Part shown: positions 12,356 to 23,821 of the stretch, one piece after another
Layout of the letters: every line of letters starts with the position of its first letter
How positions within the stretch are numbered: position 1 is the stretch's first letter
NCBI GenBank assembly: GCA_002633005.1
Contig: NMRA01001106.1
Span: 1 to 54,247 of the forward strand
Source of the DNA: Phoronis australis
Lineage: Eukaryota; Phoronida; Phoronidae
Direction of reading: 5' to 3'
DNA: 54,247 bases
The notes under the pieces: model-generated
Told to the model about the DNA's origin: nothing
Database searches by the model: none
The model's input: only the letters and a program-made list of their open reading frames with translations
Position numbers and translations under genes: made by a program

Positions 12356-13153
12356 AATTACCACCGAGACTTCCCTCGTGTTTTACGACCGTGATCGTTA
12401 TACATGTATTGAAAGAGTAATTTGAGGGTGAGGTCTAAAGAAGTTGTGCTTTCGTAGTTTTACACTCGCATTTTTTGCTCCATATCTTACGCTCGTATTA
12501 GTAAGCTCGTAATTTTACCAAGACCGGGTCGTTATATTTAGGTCATGCCAGTCAACGCCACTTAAAACTCAGTTGATACTGTTTTGTGGCGCAAATGGTT
12601 TGTTATTCAAATGTATTGAATAAAGAATTCGCGACTTACCACCATCATTTAGAAATTCGACATCATTACACCCCCCCCCGAAAACCGTGTTGAACCTAAT
12701 ATGCTTTTTGTAATGCCATACACTGTGCGACTGTGTGCGTCATCTGCACGAACTGCTAGGAGTAAGAGAAAGAACATTCGCCTAAAATTTGATAGTGAGA
12801 AAACACGGTAACACAAAAAGAAACATTATCAGACTGCCTGCTAGACGTACATTTTGCCACCTCGGTGTGTACTAAAACGGACCAAATTCAAATGCCTGTG
12901 ATGATTGGGTCAGCGAGTCAAAAATATCAGCCAATCTTGGATATTTGTCAATCTTTTGCACTTACATACTTTGCAACCGAGATTTTACGAGCGTAAAATT
13001 ACGGGTGTACAAAGACTGCTTCAGACCTCATGCGACCTTCAAGTCAATTTGTCATTGGATTACTTTACCAGCCAAGTTTCGGTCGTAAAACCGAGCGTAA
13101 TTACTAATCAACAACATCCGTTGTGAAACACGAGTGAAGTCTCTGTCGCAATT
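12356..13153. mobile_element. Roughly 800 bp element with imperfect inverted ends
   Basis: 31 nt at 12356-12386 (GAGACTTCCCTCGTGTTTTAC end) match the reverse complement of 13123-13153 at 26 positions. The interior has several TCGTAATTTTACC / GCGTAAAATTACG phrases in both orientations, typical of a foldback element. No protein recognised. Confidence 0.5.
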
Positions 13154-13244
13154 ACTAGCCTAGTTAGGGGCGACACTTTCCAACGAGAGGCCAACCATAG
13201 TACCCACCAATCCACTGGCAACGTGCCACAATACTTCTGGCTGG

Positions 13245-13470
13245 TTTACAAAAAACTGTTCCTTATATGGTCAAGCAAGTGTTAGGATCGCGCTATCACC
13301 AAACTGTTCCATGTATAGTCATGTATATGAGTGGGTTAAGCTTGTACCACACTGTTCCTTATATGGTCATATGTGAATAAAGCATTCATCAAATTGTTCC
13401 AAATATGGTCATGTAGATGTGTGGTTTAAGCTTGTACCGAACTGTTCGCTATATGGTCAGACTGTTCCAT
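13245..13470. repeat. Diverged repeat with AACTGTTCC-TATATGGTCA core
   Basis: The core recurs at about 13254, 13303, 13341, 13392, 13440 and 13460, with GGTTTAAGCTTGTACC between some units. Non-coding; lies just beyond the last recognised exon of the ankyrin-protease gene. Confidence 0.6.
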
Positions 13471-13764
13471 TTGTTTGGATTATGTTTGCATCAAACTGAT
13501 TTGCAGGGAAGAGATTTCTTTATGTATGCCACAACCTTTGCAAATGAACTCGGGCATAGTAGTTCTTAGCACATTTTGGCAATAGTTTCGTGTATTTGCA
13601 GCGGTGCCTTCTTCGCTGGTTTAGTTTGTGATTCATTACATCCATAGAACAATACACTTAAACTTAACACAGTTTTCATCTTGTGCCTCACAGTTTATTT
13701 GTGCATGTGACAGGGTCGAATAGTATTGCAAACAATATCTGATCATTCAATACCACAGGCCTAC

Positions 13765-14087
13765 CTTTGCGCGAAAGTCGCTCGTCTCCATTTGCACAAC
13801 ACCACACCTGATATCAGCAACTTTAAAATCGCCGTCAGGGTGACCAGCAAAGTGAAGTTGTGTTTCTTTGTTTATCTTCTTAAACCTTGTAAGAGGTGGC
13901 GGTAGAGAGTCCAACTTCTTGCAGCCTTCTATTGAGCGGGGAAGAGGTGCCTGTAAGTCCAACTTCAAAACAGCCACGTCCAGATCATCGTTAGAATACA
14001 CTAGTGAGTCGACACAGCAGCCGGCAACTGACTCGAGTCCAAGCCATTTTGATTTGTCGTAATAAAAGAGCACTGCACTCTTTTTGA
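13765..14087 (-). CDS. Exon 12: trypsin-like domain, middle part with catalytic Asp and GHPDG motif
   Basis: 323 nt, acceptor TTGTTTCAG|TC (phase 1, joining C|TC) and donor AAG|GTAGGC (phase 0). The protein contains KKSAVLFYYDKSKWLGLE, then NDDLDVAVLKLDL with the catalytic Asp, PLTRFKKI and LHFAGHPDGDFKVADIRCGV. A (I/A)GHP-G motif followed by K--D--C is characteristic of FAM111-type proteases (family knowledge). The Ser nucleophile motif (G-SGSP) should follow in the next exon, which I cannot find between 1 and 13764. Confidence 0.85.
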
Positions 14088-16102
14088 CTGAAACAAACAA
14101 GTTGACATGTGAAATTCCGAACAGTGTAAAGTCAGGTTACACTGTTTATTTCCATATATATGTAACACAACACTCACATAGGAAAACCAGCAAACTCTAT
14201 ATTTGAATTCAGCGTTTAGAAATAAAACTAACATCGTATAACAACACCGTTCCCAAAGGCATTTCAAGCATGAGTGTAGTCAAAGGTGACCTTTTAATAA
14301 CCCGTGCAAGTTTTACGTTAACAAAAGGTGAAAGGTGCTTTTTGGAAACACGGGTGCATATTATGTTGCTGAGGGCTATCTTTGAAAGAAGTGCTGTCAC
14401 TGAAGAGGCCACCCTCATTTTAAATACCACAGTAAATAAATAAACAGAAACACTACATGATAGCGACCTCCACATTTTTGTATTTTTTCTGGGCAAAACA
14501 AAGACACAAAACTTGAAAATGAACGACAAATTGAAAATTTAAGCAATGAAAAGAGACATCTGAGGTCAAGTAATAAAACTAACGAAGGCCCATGGGTCTT
14601 TGGTCAGGTTGTTTGGATCTCATGAGAGCAATGCCCCCGTCTATTCATGTATAACCTCACACTGAAGTCGTGATCGGTTCACTAGTGCGATTGCTACTAA
14701 AACTCAAGTCAACAAATTTCGGATATAAACCATACTCTGTTATCAGAACGGATTTTATTAACATGCCTATTTGAGAGCGTGAAACGCCCATGTTTTTTAA
14801 TCTTTATTTACATATTGGTTGAGATAAGACGTTCTCCATCACGGCTTTACATCTGATGATAACGCACCTAAACAAGTAATATCCATGAACTTGATTTGAA
14901 CCAACCATGAAGAGTCATTTCTTCTAGACAAGCCTTGTCTGAGATGAGACTCACGGAAAATGGCCTCGACCAAAACTTTACGTAAAAACAAACCGTTAAG
15001 TAAGAGATAATTTTACCCTTTGTTCTGAAAGTAACATACTGAAACATAACAGTGTGCACTTGTTCAATCTCAAGAACAGTAAATCGTACTGAATTTATAT
15101 TTCTAACTGTTCATTTGATGATTTGAAGAACGTGGACAGTTTCAGGAAACAGTGTGTTGGGGAAAGCATTTGACCTTTCTTTGGATAATCAGAAAATAGT
15201 AGCCTTTGTTTTTACCGTCGTCAGTTTATAGCCTTTTCAAACGCGAAATATTGAACTGGGACTAATTTTGGTCTGCTAGAAATAATCGCAGAAACAAACT
15301 CCTAGAACCTTGTTAGCCATAACACTAATTCCAAGGGAAGATTGTACTGAAAATTGGCGTTCAAGGGCAATTGCCTTGCGACATTCTAGCCCCAAAAACT
15401 GACGGAAAAGGAGTGGGTCTAGGCCGACGGCAGTTTCTGTGCTAAATATATGTAGGAAGTGCGTGCCACGCATGGCGTTCAGTAGTAGTTCCTGGAAGTT
15501 GCTGTGATTAAATGAAATCAAGAAATTTGGTCTCTGCTCTTATCTACGGGAGTCCCGTCATTTTCAGAGCATAACCTCAGACTTGTTTAGTTGGGAATGT
15601 TGGCACGATTACGGGTAACTCTCAGACAAGCAACTTTGCCAGTTTTTATGAACATTAAGCTGAGTGGCAGAGCATTACAATTTTTGTCTAATTTCTTGCA
15701 CAGGTGGATTCTTAAACCAGTGATTTTAGGTATAAAAATGAAGCAAAAATTACACTTTGTGGCCATTTTTGGCGTCTGATTTTTACGGTGGACTCGACAA
15801 GACAAAGAAATGACATGGTTGACTGTTTATAGAAAAACCATCAAGTATACTTTTGCTGAGTTTTGCCTTTTTTCAGGTGTCACGATACTGTAAACAAGAC
15901 CCAGCTTTATTAACCCAGACCAGTGATGACCTCAAAATCAGTTACTTGATCTGTACAGCTGTGGTCTTTGCTGGTCAAGTTAACTCCAGCGTAGCATATG
16001 CTGAGCGTAGCGCTCTGCACGTATTTAAAATGAACCAGAGAAAGGTTTCGCAGAGCGTTACTCAGCAAGAAGTACACCAATCAGGGAACAGAATGCACTC
16101 AC
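14088..16102 (-). other. Intron 11 of the ankyrin-protease gene
   Basis: 2.0 kb between the catalytic-His and catalytic-Asp exons. Simple AT-rich sequence; no other exon or repeat recognised. Confidence 0.65.
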
Positions 16103-16330
16103 GATCATCGCCGAGTTTTTCAGCAACGTGCCAATTGGTCATAACGTAGTCAGGGCCAACGCGGAAACCTGAACCTGTGCCGGTTTGTCCAACAATAAGA
16201 GCAACTGATGTAAAGGCTGTTGACAAAGATGTGTGGAAATGTGCCGACATCGTCTCTTTGTTCAAATCAAACGCAGGACCGAAGCTACACTGGGGCGGCA
16301 GCTTTCTGGAACTTGTGACAGGAAAGTAAT
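16103..16330 (-). CDS. Exon 11: trypsin-like domain, N-terminal half with catalytic His
   Basis: Ends at GATGATC|GTGAGTGC (phase 1). Two acceptors fit the incoming phase 1: TTTTCTTCTAG|AT at 16330 (strong pyrimidine tract, annotated here) and TTTGACAG|GT at 16435, which would add 35 codons. Recognisable parts are TAFTSVALIVGQ, then GTGSGFRVGPDYVMTNWHVA: the GSGF strand, a V(M)TNWHV motif with the catalytic His, and AEKLGDD. This is typical of trypsin-like folds of the Trypsin_2/FAM111 kind. It lies 1.1 kb downstream of exon 10. Confidence 0.82.
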
Positions 16331-17078
16331 CTAGAAGAAAACAAATGTCAAACCATTTTCCAGTATCATCAATGATCTCTTCAGTAAACATCGAAGTGAT
16401 GTTTATGTCTCCGTTATATTGTGTCACAGGTGTACCTGTCAAACACAACACAATCTACAGAGGTTGACCAGTTCGCTCACACAAGGATAATGATATACCA
16501 AATGAGGTGGCGTGCTGTCATTTCTGAAGAAAAATCGAGGAAGTGACGAGCGGATGATATATTTGAAAATGAAGTGAAAAAGATTTGACATCAACAGAAA
16601 TTCAACATATGTATGAACAAATTCCGTTTTAGTGGCAGAAAACCACTTTGAATCATGCAATTTATTCTGTTCTTTATGTTACATTATGCCACTTTAACAA
16701 TGGACTCGTTCGATATCTCAGGTGGACCATCCACGACTTATTAGAAACTGTTGTCTTCTAGATTTGAAACCAAATGGGGTTCTTTTGCCAAATCGTGGCA
16801 CTCCTTGTGTAATGAGATCGATTAGACTGTATTAGATGCAAAATAAAACTAAAGATGGTGGTAATTAACCTACTAAAGATTACAATTAGAAATGACTGTA
16901 AACTTGAGCGTTGTTTATCTGACATGTTTTAACTAAGTCACTTGGTTAGTGAGGACAGTATCACTGCATTAGACAAAAACAGCTTCTTAATCTATTCGGC
17001 ATGACTTCGATGGGTTAACTTATCAAACCTAAACTACATGTAGAAATTGGTAGTCATCGAGTCTGTTCACACCATGTG

Positions 17079-17140
17079 TTATTTCACAATCGTTGATTTG
17101 AGCGAGGTGCCATCTGCCGCTATACGAACTACAACACCAC
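17079..17140 (-). CDS. Possible alternative terminal exon (ankyrin-only isoform)
   Basis: Behind an acceptor TGTTCCAATAG|GT there is an in-frame (phase 1) stretch reading GVVVRIAADGTSLKSTIVK followed by TAA. It could join exon 10 and end the protein before the protease domain. The nearest AATAAA on this strand is about 400 bp further on (near 16660). It may equally be chance intronic sequence; no family is recognised. Confidence 0.28.
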
Positions 17141-17438
17141 CTATTGGAACACAATATACATACTGTATAAGGACGGATGTTCAGACCAAGAACACTGTGC
17201 CCAATTATCAGTCGTAGAACAGCTTGGATCAATTGGTTCCATACACACTGAACTGAATTTATGGTATCAACATCTCATTTAGTGCATTGGGTGAATAAAA
17301 ATCGATAATTTATCATTTAGAAGCTTGATGGGACTAATCATTCCAATTCGTAGTTCGTTAACAGTGAAGTTTACAATTTATGATTGTGCGTAAATAGTAT
17401 AAAGCCAATATTTATGACTTATATTCATACATGTTTAC

Positions 17439-17643
17439 CTGATAGCCTGACGTCAACACCCAGAATTCCCAGCTCACTTTCGTCTCGCTGTGCTCTTATG
17501 TTTATATCTACCCAACCCTCGGGTACTGTTGCCCCGGAAGACTGCAAGTAGTGCATAACAGATCTTCCCAACTCTAAGGACGGATCAGTTGTGGGTGCGA
17601 CTCTCGCTTCAGCTCCCTCAGCAGAACTCGGACGTTGGCTTCC
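17439..17643 (-). CDS. Exon 10: linker between ankyrin array and protease
   Basis: 205 nt, phase 0 at the start and phase 1 at the end (TCA G|GTAAAC). The 68 codons begin GSQRPSSAEGAEARVAPTTD, a low-complexity Ser/Ala/Pro stretch, and go on to a more ordered segment containing GRSVMHYLQSSG, GWVDINIRAQ and LGILGVDVRLS. The acceptor (AAAAAAAGGCAG) has a purine-rich tract, so it is weaker than the others. No named domain is recognised. Confidence 0.75.
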
Positions 17644-17909
17644 CTGCCTTTTTTTCTTGTGATTCTATAACCAATCATAAAAAGTGCACTACTATGCTAC
17701 CATGGGCTCGGCATGTACACGCGATTAGGAAGAAGCAACGCATAAAATTTAAAAAGCATGAAATTCGTAAAAGTTTATCCACTTAATGAATATTGTAAAT
17801 AATATGAGTATTGACAAACTAGTTAATTTGGTTGAGTAAAGATTATTTAGTTGTGAACAACATTCACGACAACCAAAATTTATCGTCAAAATGACAAACT
17901 AGGGTGTAC

Positions 17910-18008
17910 CTTGAGGACCTCCTTTATTTTTTTAATAGTTTCGGCGGCGATGTTGTTAAAGAACACGTTGCCCCCTTTTCCACAAACATCATAAGCTGTT
18001 TCTCCTGT
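17910..18008 (-). CDS. Exon 9: C-terminal ankyrin cap
   Basis: 99 nt, phase 0-0, acceptor AATTTTCAG|ACA and donor AAG|GTACACC. Translation starts TGETAYDVCGKGGNVFFNNI and ends IKEVLK. TGETAYD replaces the usual G-TPLH, as is common in the last ankyrin repeat of an array. The second half is a Lys-rich helix. Confidence 0.85.
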
Positions 18009-18539
18009 CTGAAAATTGACAAATGATTATAAGTATTGAATTAAAGGACACATATACAGTATCAGCAGGTACTCATAATGGATAATTTTGAGGATCTTGT
18101 TGGGATAGATGGACGCAACCTCCCTAACTCAAGTAAGTTTTATTCCATCTTTAGATTAAAAATTTTATCTGAGTCCTAAACATCCGTGGAGAACGAAAAG
18201 GTAATACTCCACTTAAAATACTGACTTCTTTTAGCTGTGGGTTCTTCAAATTTTTAAACAATCACATAGTAACCTGGTTACTACATCAAGTGAATAGTTT
18301 AAATTTGTTAAAAATCCCGTTTCAATAGTCGCTTAGGAGTTTACAAAAAGTAGAAAAGGACTTTGTCAGCAACCTTGGACGCTGTTCCATTGTACCGGGA
18401 CATATAATTACATATACATGTACAACTGTAATGAGTTATGATGCTTAAGAACACTGGTTACCTAACCATTGACAAACATCCAATGCAGATATTGACAGCT
18501 TACATGTACCACACAATTTGACTGACACTCTTATCTCAC

Positions 18540-18638
18540 CGTATTAACAACCGTCGCATCGACACCCGTTTTCAGAAGCAGTTCAACAACTTCTAGATGA
18601 CCACACGAAGACGCGCTGTGCAGCGACGTGTTGCCTCC
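18540..18638 (-). CDS. Exon 8: ankyrin repeat 7
   Basis: 99 nt, phase 0-0, acceptor CTTCTTGTAG|GGA and donor ACG|GTGAGA. Translation starts GGNTSLHSASSCGHLEVVEL and ends DATVVNT. It keeps the TSLH and GHLEVVELLL features of an ankyrin repeat and is separated from exon 7 by a 3.8 kb intron. Confidence 0.92.
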
Positions 18639-21600
18639 CTACAAGAAGTATTGAAATTTGTTGACAAACCAAAAACAAGTTTGCACGATATTCAATTGCT
18701 GAATAAACAGCTAGTGCAAATGAAAATTGAATAGTCAAAAAATAAACAGAGTTCAAAATGAAACAGCTATGACTTATTTCAGTCACGTAACAAGGACATT
18801 TTGTTGCCGAACGATTTTGGGCATTACAGAATAGAGCGATATGACACTCTCGGTAAAGACGGACGAGCACGGAAATAGTGCATACAATAGAATTTATTTT
18901 TAAGATTCAGGGTGGTATGCCCTAATTGTTCACGCATCACGTGGTCGTTGGTGTTTTTCCATAGCATCTGACACACCAGCGTGTGTTGTTACTTATTTGT
19001 ACACTCGATTTGTAAATTTTGCTCCTAGATTTCACTCAAGTTGTTTCAAATATGTAACCAACAGCTTTGTATGTGGCGCATGCTCGTTAGGTTGTCTAGG
19101 GCCCAAGGAAACGTCCGAATTGGCTACCTTCGTAAAATAATATCTCAAAATAGCTGGTCCGACTCAGAAACTATTTTCATGCACTGTTCGCTAACACACT
19201 GTACGAAATTGTTTTTGAAAGATGACATTTTTGCATGACAGGCTGTCAAAAAGGATGTTCACGATTTTCATTAAATTTATGCCAAAAAACGAAAAGATGT
19301 TTAGAAACAGTACTAAATTTTGAGATCTCATCTTGAAGATTTATACGAAATAAAATCTGATATCATTGTTTTGTTATCAACGTACCTTTCCTTTCAGATA
19401 AATCACGTGATGTAAATAGTGGGAGACTAGTAAAGAGGTAAATTTAATTTTTTGTAGTTTAATTACAGAAAGTATAAACATTAACTCTGTTAAAATCCAC
19501 ATTTTAGACACTTTTTATAATACGCAGACTACTCAATCAGGCCCACAAAACCATAACACACGTGTATAATGGTAAGCGAAACTGCAGCAAAGATATCATG
19601 TTGCTGGGTGGATAGTATCAAGACACTATCACCTTTACAACGGGATTATGTTTTACAATCACTTGGCTCGCGTTTATGTCGATGACAGGCGGGAATGCAG
19701 ACCGTGCCATCGGTGTCAACACTCAGCAAATGAAGCACCTTCATGCAAAGTGTTTTCGATTCTTGGCGGAAGCCTACATCGCAGAATTATCTGTTGGCGA
19801 TCTGGTGACACTGAACCGAACATCGGCTGGCCGTCGCATGAGTGATGAACTCTTGCTGAGTGGCCGATGTGTTCACGACTCTTTAGATTGTCGTAGGGTA
19901 AGAAACGTCGGACAAGCATTGGTTTGCATCTCAAAATGCCTTAATCACAAATCAGGCGAAGCTCAGCCTATATCGCGTCAACTGAATTCGGTCAATCTTT
20001 TGTAGTAGTGGGAACAGCTTTCAGTAACCAGTCTGTGTTTCAGTAATACACAACGCGTATTCAGAATGCCACTGACATTTATTCGACCACTAAAGCATAC
20101 GCTGTATGAGATTTGTTTACTTGGCACATTGTAATGCACTTTAATTCTAAAGAATAGTAAACGAAAATTTTTGAATAAATAAAGAAAATTGTTGCCCAGT
20201 GCAGAGTATTGTGTGTTTTACGCATTTAGGCACTTGCGCCTATATCCGAAATAACTGCCATCAGGAAATTTTCATACCCAAATGTTTCGCACAAACGCAT
20301 GCATAATGCTTCTCTTATAGGCACAGGTGGATATCCTTTCATGTTTTGCAGGCTCTAGAATATTTCATTTTACGTATTGGCCTAAATACGCGAATATAGG
20401 GTAAAAATACATGAAACACACAGACACACTGGCTTACATGCCAAATGTTCAGAATTTATAAAAGGAAACCAATGAAAAAAAGTTTACTGACACCCCCACA
20501 GTTATTGTCTCAGCTCTACACCTTGGTTCACTAAATTTCCTAGGTAAAAGTGCCCTAAAATATCAAAATTCTAAAATACTTAGCACTTTTTGGAATATAC
20601 CGAACTTGTTGCTTGGGGGTCTAGAAGCTCAATGTTCTGAGTATGTTTTTTATAAATTGGCAGATTTTATTCGTAATTCGGAGAATTGTCGATTTTCGTG
20701 GAAGCATAAACATGGAAATCATAGAGCAACGAACCCTTCACATGTAGTTTCACTTCATAAACGTCAATCAAAAATTAAAACATACACACATTTCCAGTTC
20801 TCAACATGTTCATTTATACAATTTTGTGCATCTTTCAGTAAGGAGCTTCTTGGCAATTTATCCAGTTCTGCGATCAAGAATGGCTTAAAATTTGCACGGA
20901 AAAGATAATGGAAATTGAGGTTTTCACAGCCGAAAGTGCGGGCCTAAAATTCACAATTTATAAGAAAAAAGATTGTGCAAGTGGCGGCGAAAGGTGGTTA
21001 TGACTGGATAGGTGGCACATGCTTAAATACATTTTACAAGCAAGCCATGCCAAATTACGTCGTATGGAGGTCGGAAGTTAACATCATTACAGAGAACATC
21101 AAGCAAACCACGCCAGGAACATACACAGTCGTGCAGTCGGATCAAAAATAAGACACTTTGATGGGGTTATTGTAAATTCAAGTAATCTGCAGTCCATTTC
21201 TCCTCTGGTGAACTATTTTGTTTTCCATGTACTAAAATGCTCACACCTAAAAATTAAAGTAGGTTGCACCATAGCCATCGATAAAAGTATATATTACCCG
21301 ATAAATTTCATAGAAAAGCAAAGTGATTGAATTATACTGTAATATAGCATCTTTAATAATGATGGAAGTGACTAAATACGAAAAGGGTTGTCATTCTATT
21401 AGTTCATACATTTGAGACTATAAAGTGGAATGCGAATAAATATTTTAAAAATATTTAATTAATTTTAATATTAAAATGATTCGATTTAGTCTCAGTCGTA
21501 ACATGAAATCCATCTTAAGAAATGCGAGTCTCTGATCCTTTCTGAAGATATGAATATTTTTGTTCATTCATTTAAGTTTTTGCGTAATTGCATTTTCACG

Positions 21601-22433
21601 AAAGCGCTCGTCTAGCGGAAGGTTTTGACCAGAACGTTTATTCCAAAAAGCATTTGATGCGCTGCGCCGAGAAATATGTCCTGGTACCCGAAATACGATG
21701 GTACTGTGAGGGGTGAACCAAACTTATTTGATGGCTTTCAAACTAAAATGTTTACGTATTTCTTATTTGTGTTCAAGATCCACCATACCAAACATGGCGA
21801 TTTAGTCTTGTCACTTTTGTCTTGACCATCTAGCATCAACAAAGGGTTTTGAGACAAAGATCCACATCTTGTAGTACTTGGTAATTATGAAATGGTTTTA
21901 ATTAATTACTAGAAGATGGGATTCGACACTTTCGTTGAAATTGTTAATAGGAATAGACATTTCAACGGAATATTTAGATATTCATTTATTTTACTCACAA
22001 GGAAACGATTTTGATTGATCCTGATCATAGCACACATTTTGTGTGTGGGCATTATGTATTCCACTAGCAACTGCAACACAAGCGACTTTATTCGCGGAAT
22101 ATCTTCGTATCGCACTGACGTGATTAAAAACCTGCATAGACTTTATGAGGTGATAAAATTAAAATCTATGTCTGTGTTCGGCGCCTTATGGTGTGGTTGG
22201 TTTTTTAGTTAGTATGCCAATAGTATGATCACACCAGCGACTCTGGTTTCACTGCGTGTTCTGGGAAGGTACGTGCAGTGAAGAAGTGACTCTTTGTATA
22301 ACTCCACGTAAAGAGGTTGTTCATTTTTGATGAGATATTTATTATGAATGAACAATTCCTCGAACTCAATATTCATTTAAAACACGTTTATTGGAACATT
22401 TACTAAGCTCGGAGTGCAGCACTCTTGAGATAC
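18639..22433 (-). other. Intron 7 of the ankyrin-protease gene
   Basis: 3.8 kb. Apart from the GC-richer block at 19648 it holds AT-rich unique sequence with no feature I can name. Confidence 0.6.
19648..20005 (+). other. Unrecognised open, GC-richer segment
   Basis: Within the AT-rich intron 7 a block around 19676-19930 is less AT-rich and open in several frames on both strands; the longest plus frame contains SVGDLVTLNRTSAGRRMSDE. A possible donor (GTAGG|GTAAGA) follows at about 19897. I recognise no protein; it may be a decayed insertion. Confidence 0.22.
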
Positions 22434-22535
22434 CTTGTTTACGGCAGTCACCTCACAACTGCCTTTATTGACAAGCAGCTCTACGACCGCTGCCTTTCCA
22501 CTCTGCGACGCCAGGTGTAATGCTGTATCTCCATT
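22434..22535 (-). CDS. Exon 7: ankyrin repeat 6
   Basis: 102 nt (34 codons), phase 0-0, acceptor CACTTTAG|AAT and donor AAG|GTATCT. Translation starts NGDTALHLASQSGKAAVVEL and ends CEVTAVNK. One residue longer than the other repeats, in the segment after the second helix (KGSCEVTAV). Still a clear ankyrin repeat. Confidence 0.9.
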
Positions 22536-23061
22536 CTAAAGTGAACAAAAATGAGAGAATGCCGGTCATCCTTAAATATAGCGAAGTGGGTGTGTCAAGA
22601 GGACGTCACGTTTTATACCTTTCTGTTCCAGAACTTCACCATCAGTTGCATACTTACTGTATGAAGCCGGTGACTCAACAGAGCACGACTACACCTGACA
22701 TTTGAAATCAGATATAAATGAGCGATATTTCTTAAATGCTGACCTGTTTTAGTCACACGATTGATAATATGGTTTTAAATATCACAATTTGATTCTATGT
22801 AGTACAACAGAGTCACATTAATTTAGTGAGTGATATGGAAATGCAAGTAAAGAACCATTGCTCATTGTATAACTCCAGGTGACGAGAAAACTGTTTCTAA
22901 TTACTTAATGTCGCGAGCACGTCATGTCACGTGCACGTCACTCCACGTGCAGTGGAGACAGCATTTACAAACAAAATCACAATTTGTGATTATCTAATTA
23001 AAACACGCAATAATTAGCCTAGTCACGTATTGTGTTCATCAACCTGTGTGTCAATAATTAC

Positions 23062-23160
23062 CTCATCACGAACATTCACCTTGGCCCGGTGTTCGATGAG
23101 ACACTGTACGATGGCTGTATGACCCCCCTGTGCTGCCTGGTGCAGCGGTGTGTGGCCCTC
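23062..23160 (-). CDS. Exon 6: ankyrin repeat 5
   Basis: 99 nt, phase 0-0, acceptor CCATAG|GAG and donor GAG|GTAATTATTG. Translation starts EGHTPLHQAAQGGHTAIVQC and ends VNVRDE. The donor-side intron begins with the same roughly 30 bp as in exons 4 and 5 (containing CAACCTGTGTGTCA on the plus strand), pointing to an older duplication within the same exon family. Confidence 0.92.
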
Positions 23161-23164
23161 CTAT

Positions 23165-23554
23165 GGAAAGCAGAAGACATTTAATTTGACATTGTTGAGA
23201 GACATTAGATTATAAAAAATATCAACAAAATTTGTTACTTAATAGTTTTAATCATCTCTTGTGTAAACAACTAGTTCAACCAAACAACCTGTGTGTCATT
23301 AATTACCTGAGTACGGACATCCACTGTAGCGCTGTGTTCCACAAGACACTTCACTGTCTGTGTATGACCACCCTCTGCTGCACAGTGCAGCGGTGTCCAG
23401 CCCCCCTATGTAATATATAATGGAGATGTGTGAATGGACGATCAACGTTTAGAGCAAATTAACATACACAGGGGATCAGTGAACTTGAAAGGTGACATAA
23501 ATGAAACATTACTGACCCCTCTAAGACGCTACAATACTTGTAATGATTTCAACA
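23165..23554. repeat. Recent tandem duplication of an ankyrin exon, copy A
   Basis: Contains exon 5 plus about 140 bp on one side and 150 bp on the other. Long exact runs are shared with copy B, for example around AATGGAGATGTGTGAATGGA and CCTCTAAGACGCTACAATAC. Similarity starts at GGAAAGCAGA and ends at GATTTCAACA. Confidence 0.9.
23307..23405 (-). CDS. Exon 5: ankyrin repeat 4 (duplicated exon, copy A)
   Basis: 99 nt, phase 0-0, acceptor ACATAG|GGG and donor CAG|GTAATTA. Translation starts GGWTPLHCAAEGGHTQTVKC and ends VDVRTQ. It is the sister of exon 4, about 657 bp away, with nearly identical intronic flanks. A typical ankyrin repeat with the TPLH signature and the GH turn. Confidence 0.92.
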
Positions 23555-23821
23555 GGAAAATGTTGAGTTTTAGAACAAAACAACAGAGCGTGTTCTGTGT
23601 TCCCTGTCTCGTTACAGGCCGGTAACACACAGCAAGTAATTGGGCGCTGTAAAGTGTTGGACAATCAAAATAACGTAGAAAATAAATCTGAAACTAAATG
23701 AGGCGATCCAGATCGTCTGAAGAAAACTATTGTTTGACGAAATGTAGAATATATATAGGTAAATAAAACAACAATAATGAATCAACTGAAATGTTCGGAT
23801 GCAGCTTTGGCAGTTCTCTGT

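Noticed and set aside
13150-13260. Minus-strand VASGLVGTMVGL as a possible protease continuation
   Set aside because: Lacks the G-SGSP pattern, stops soon after, and lies at the edge of a diverged repeat.
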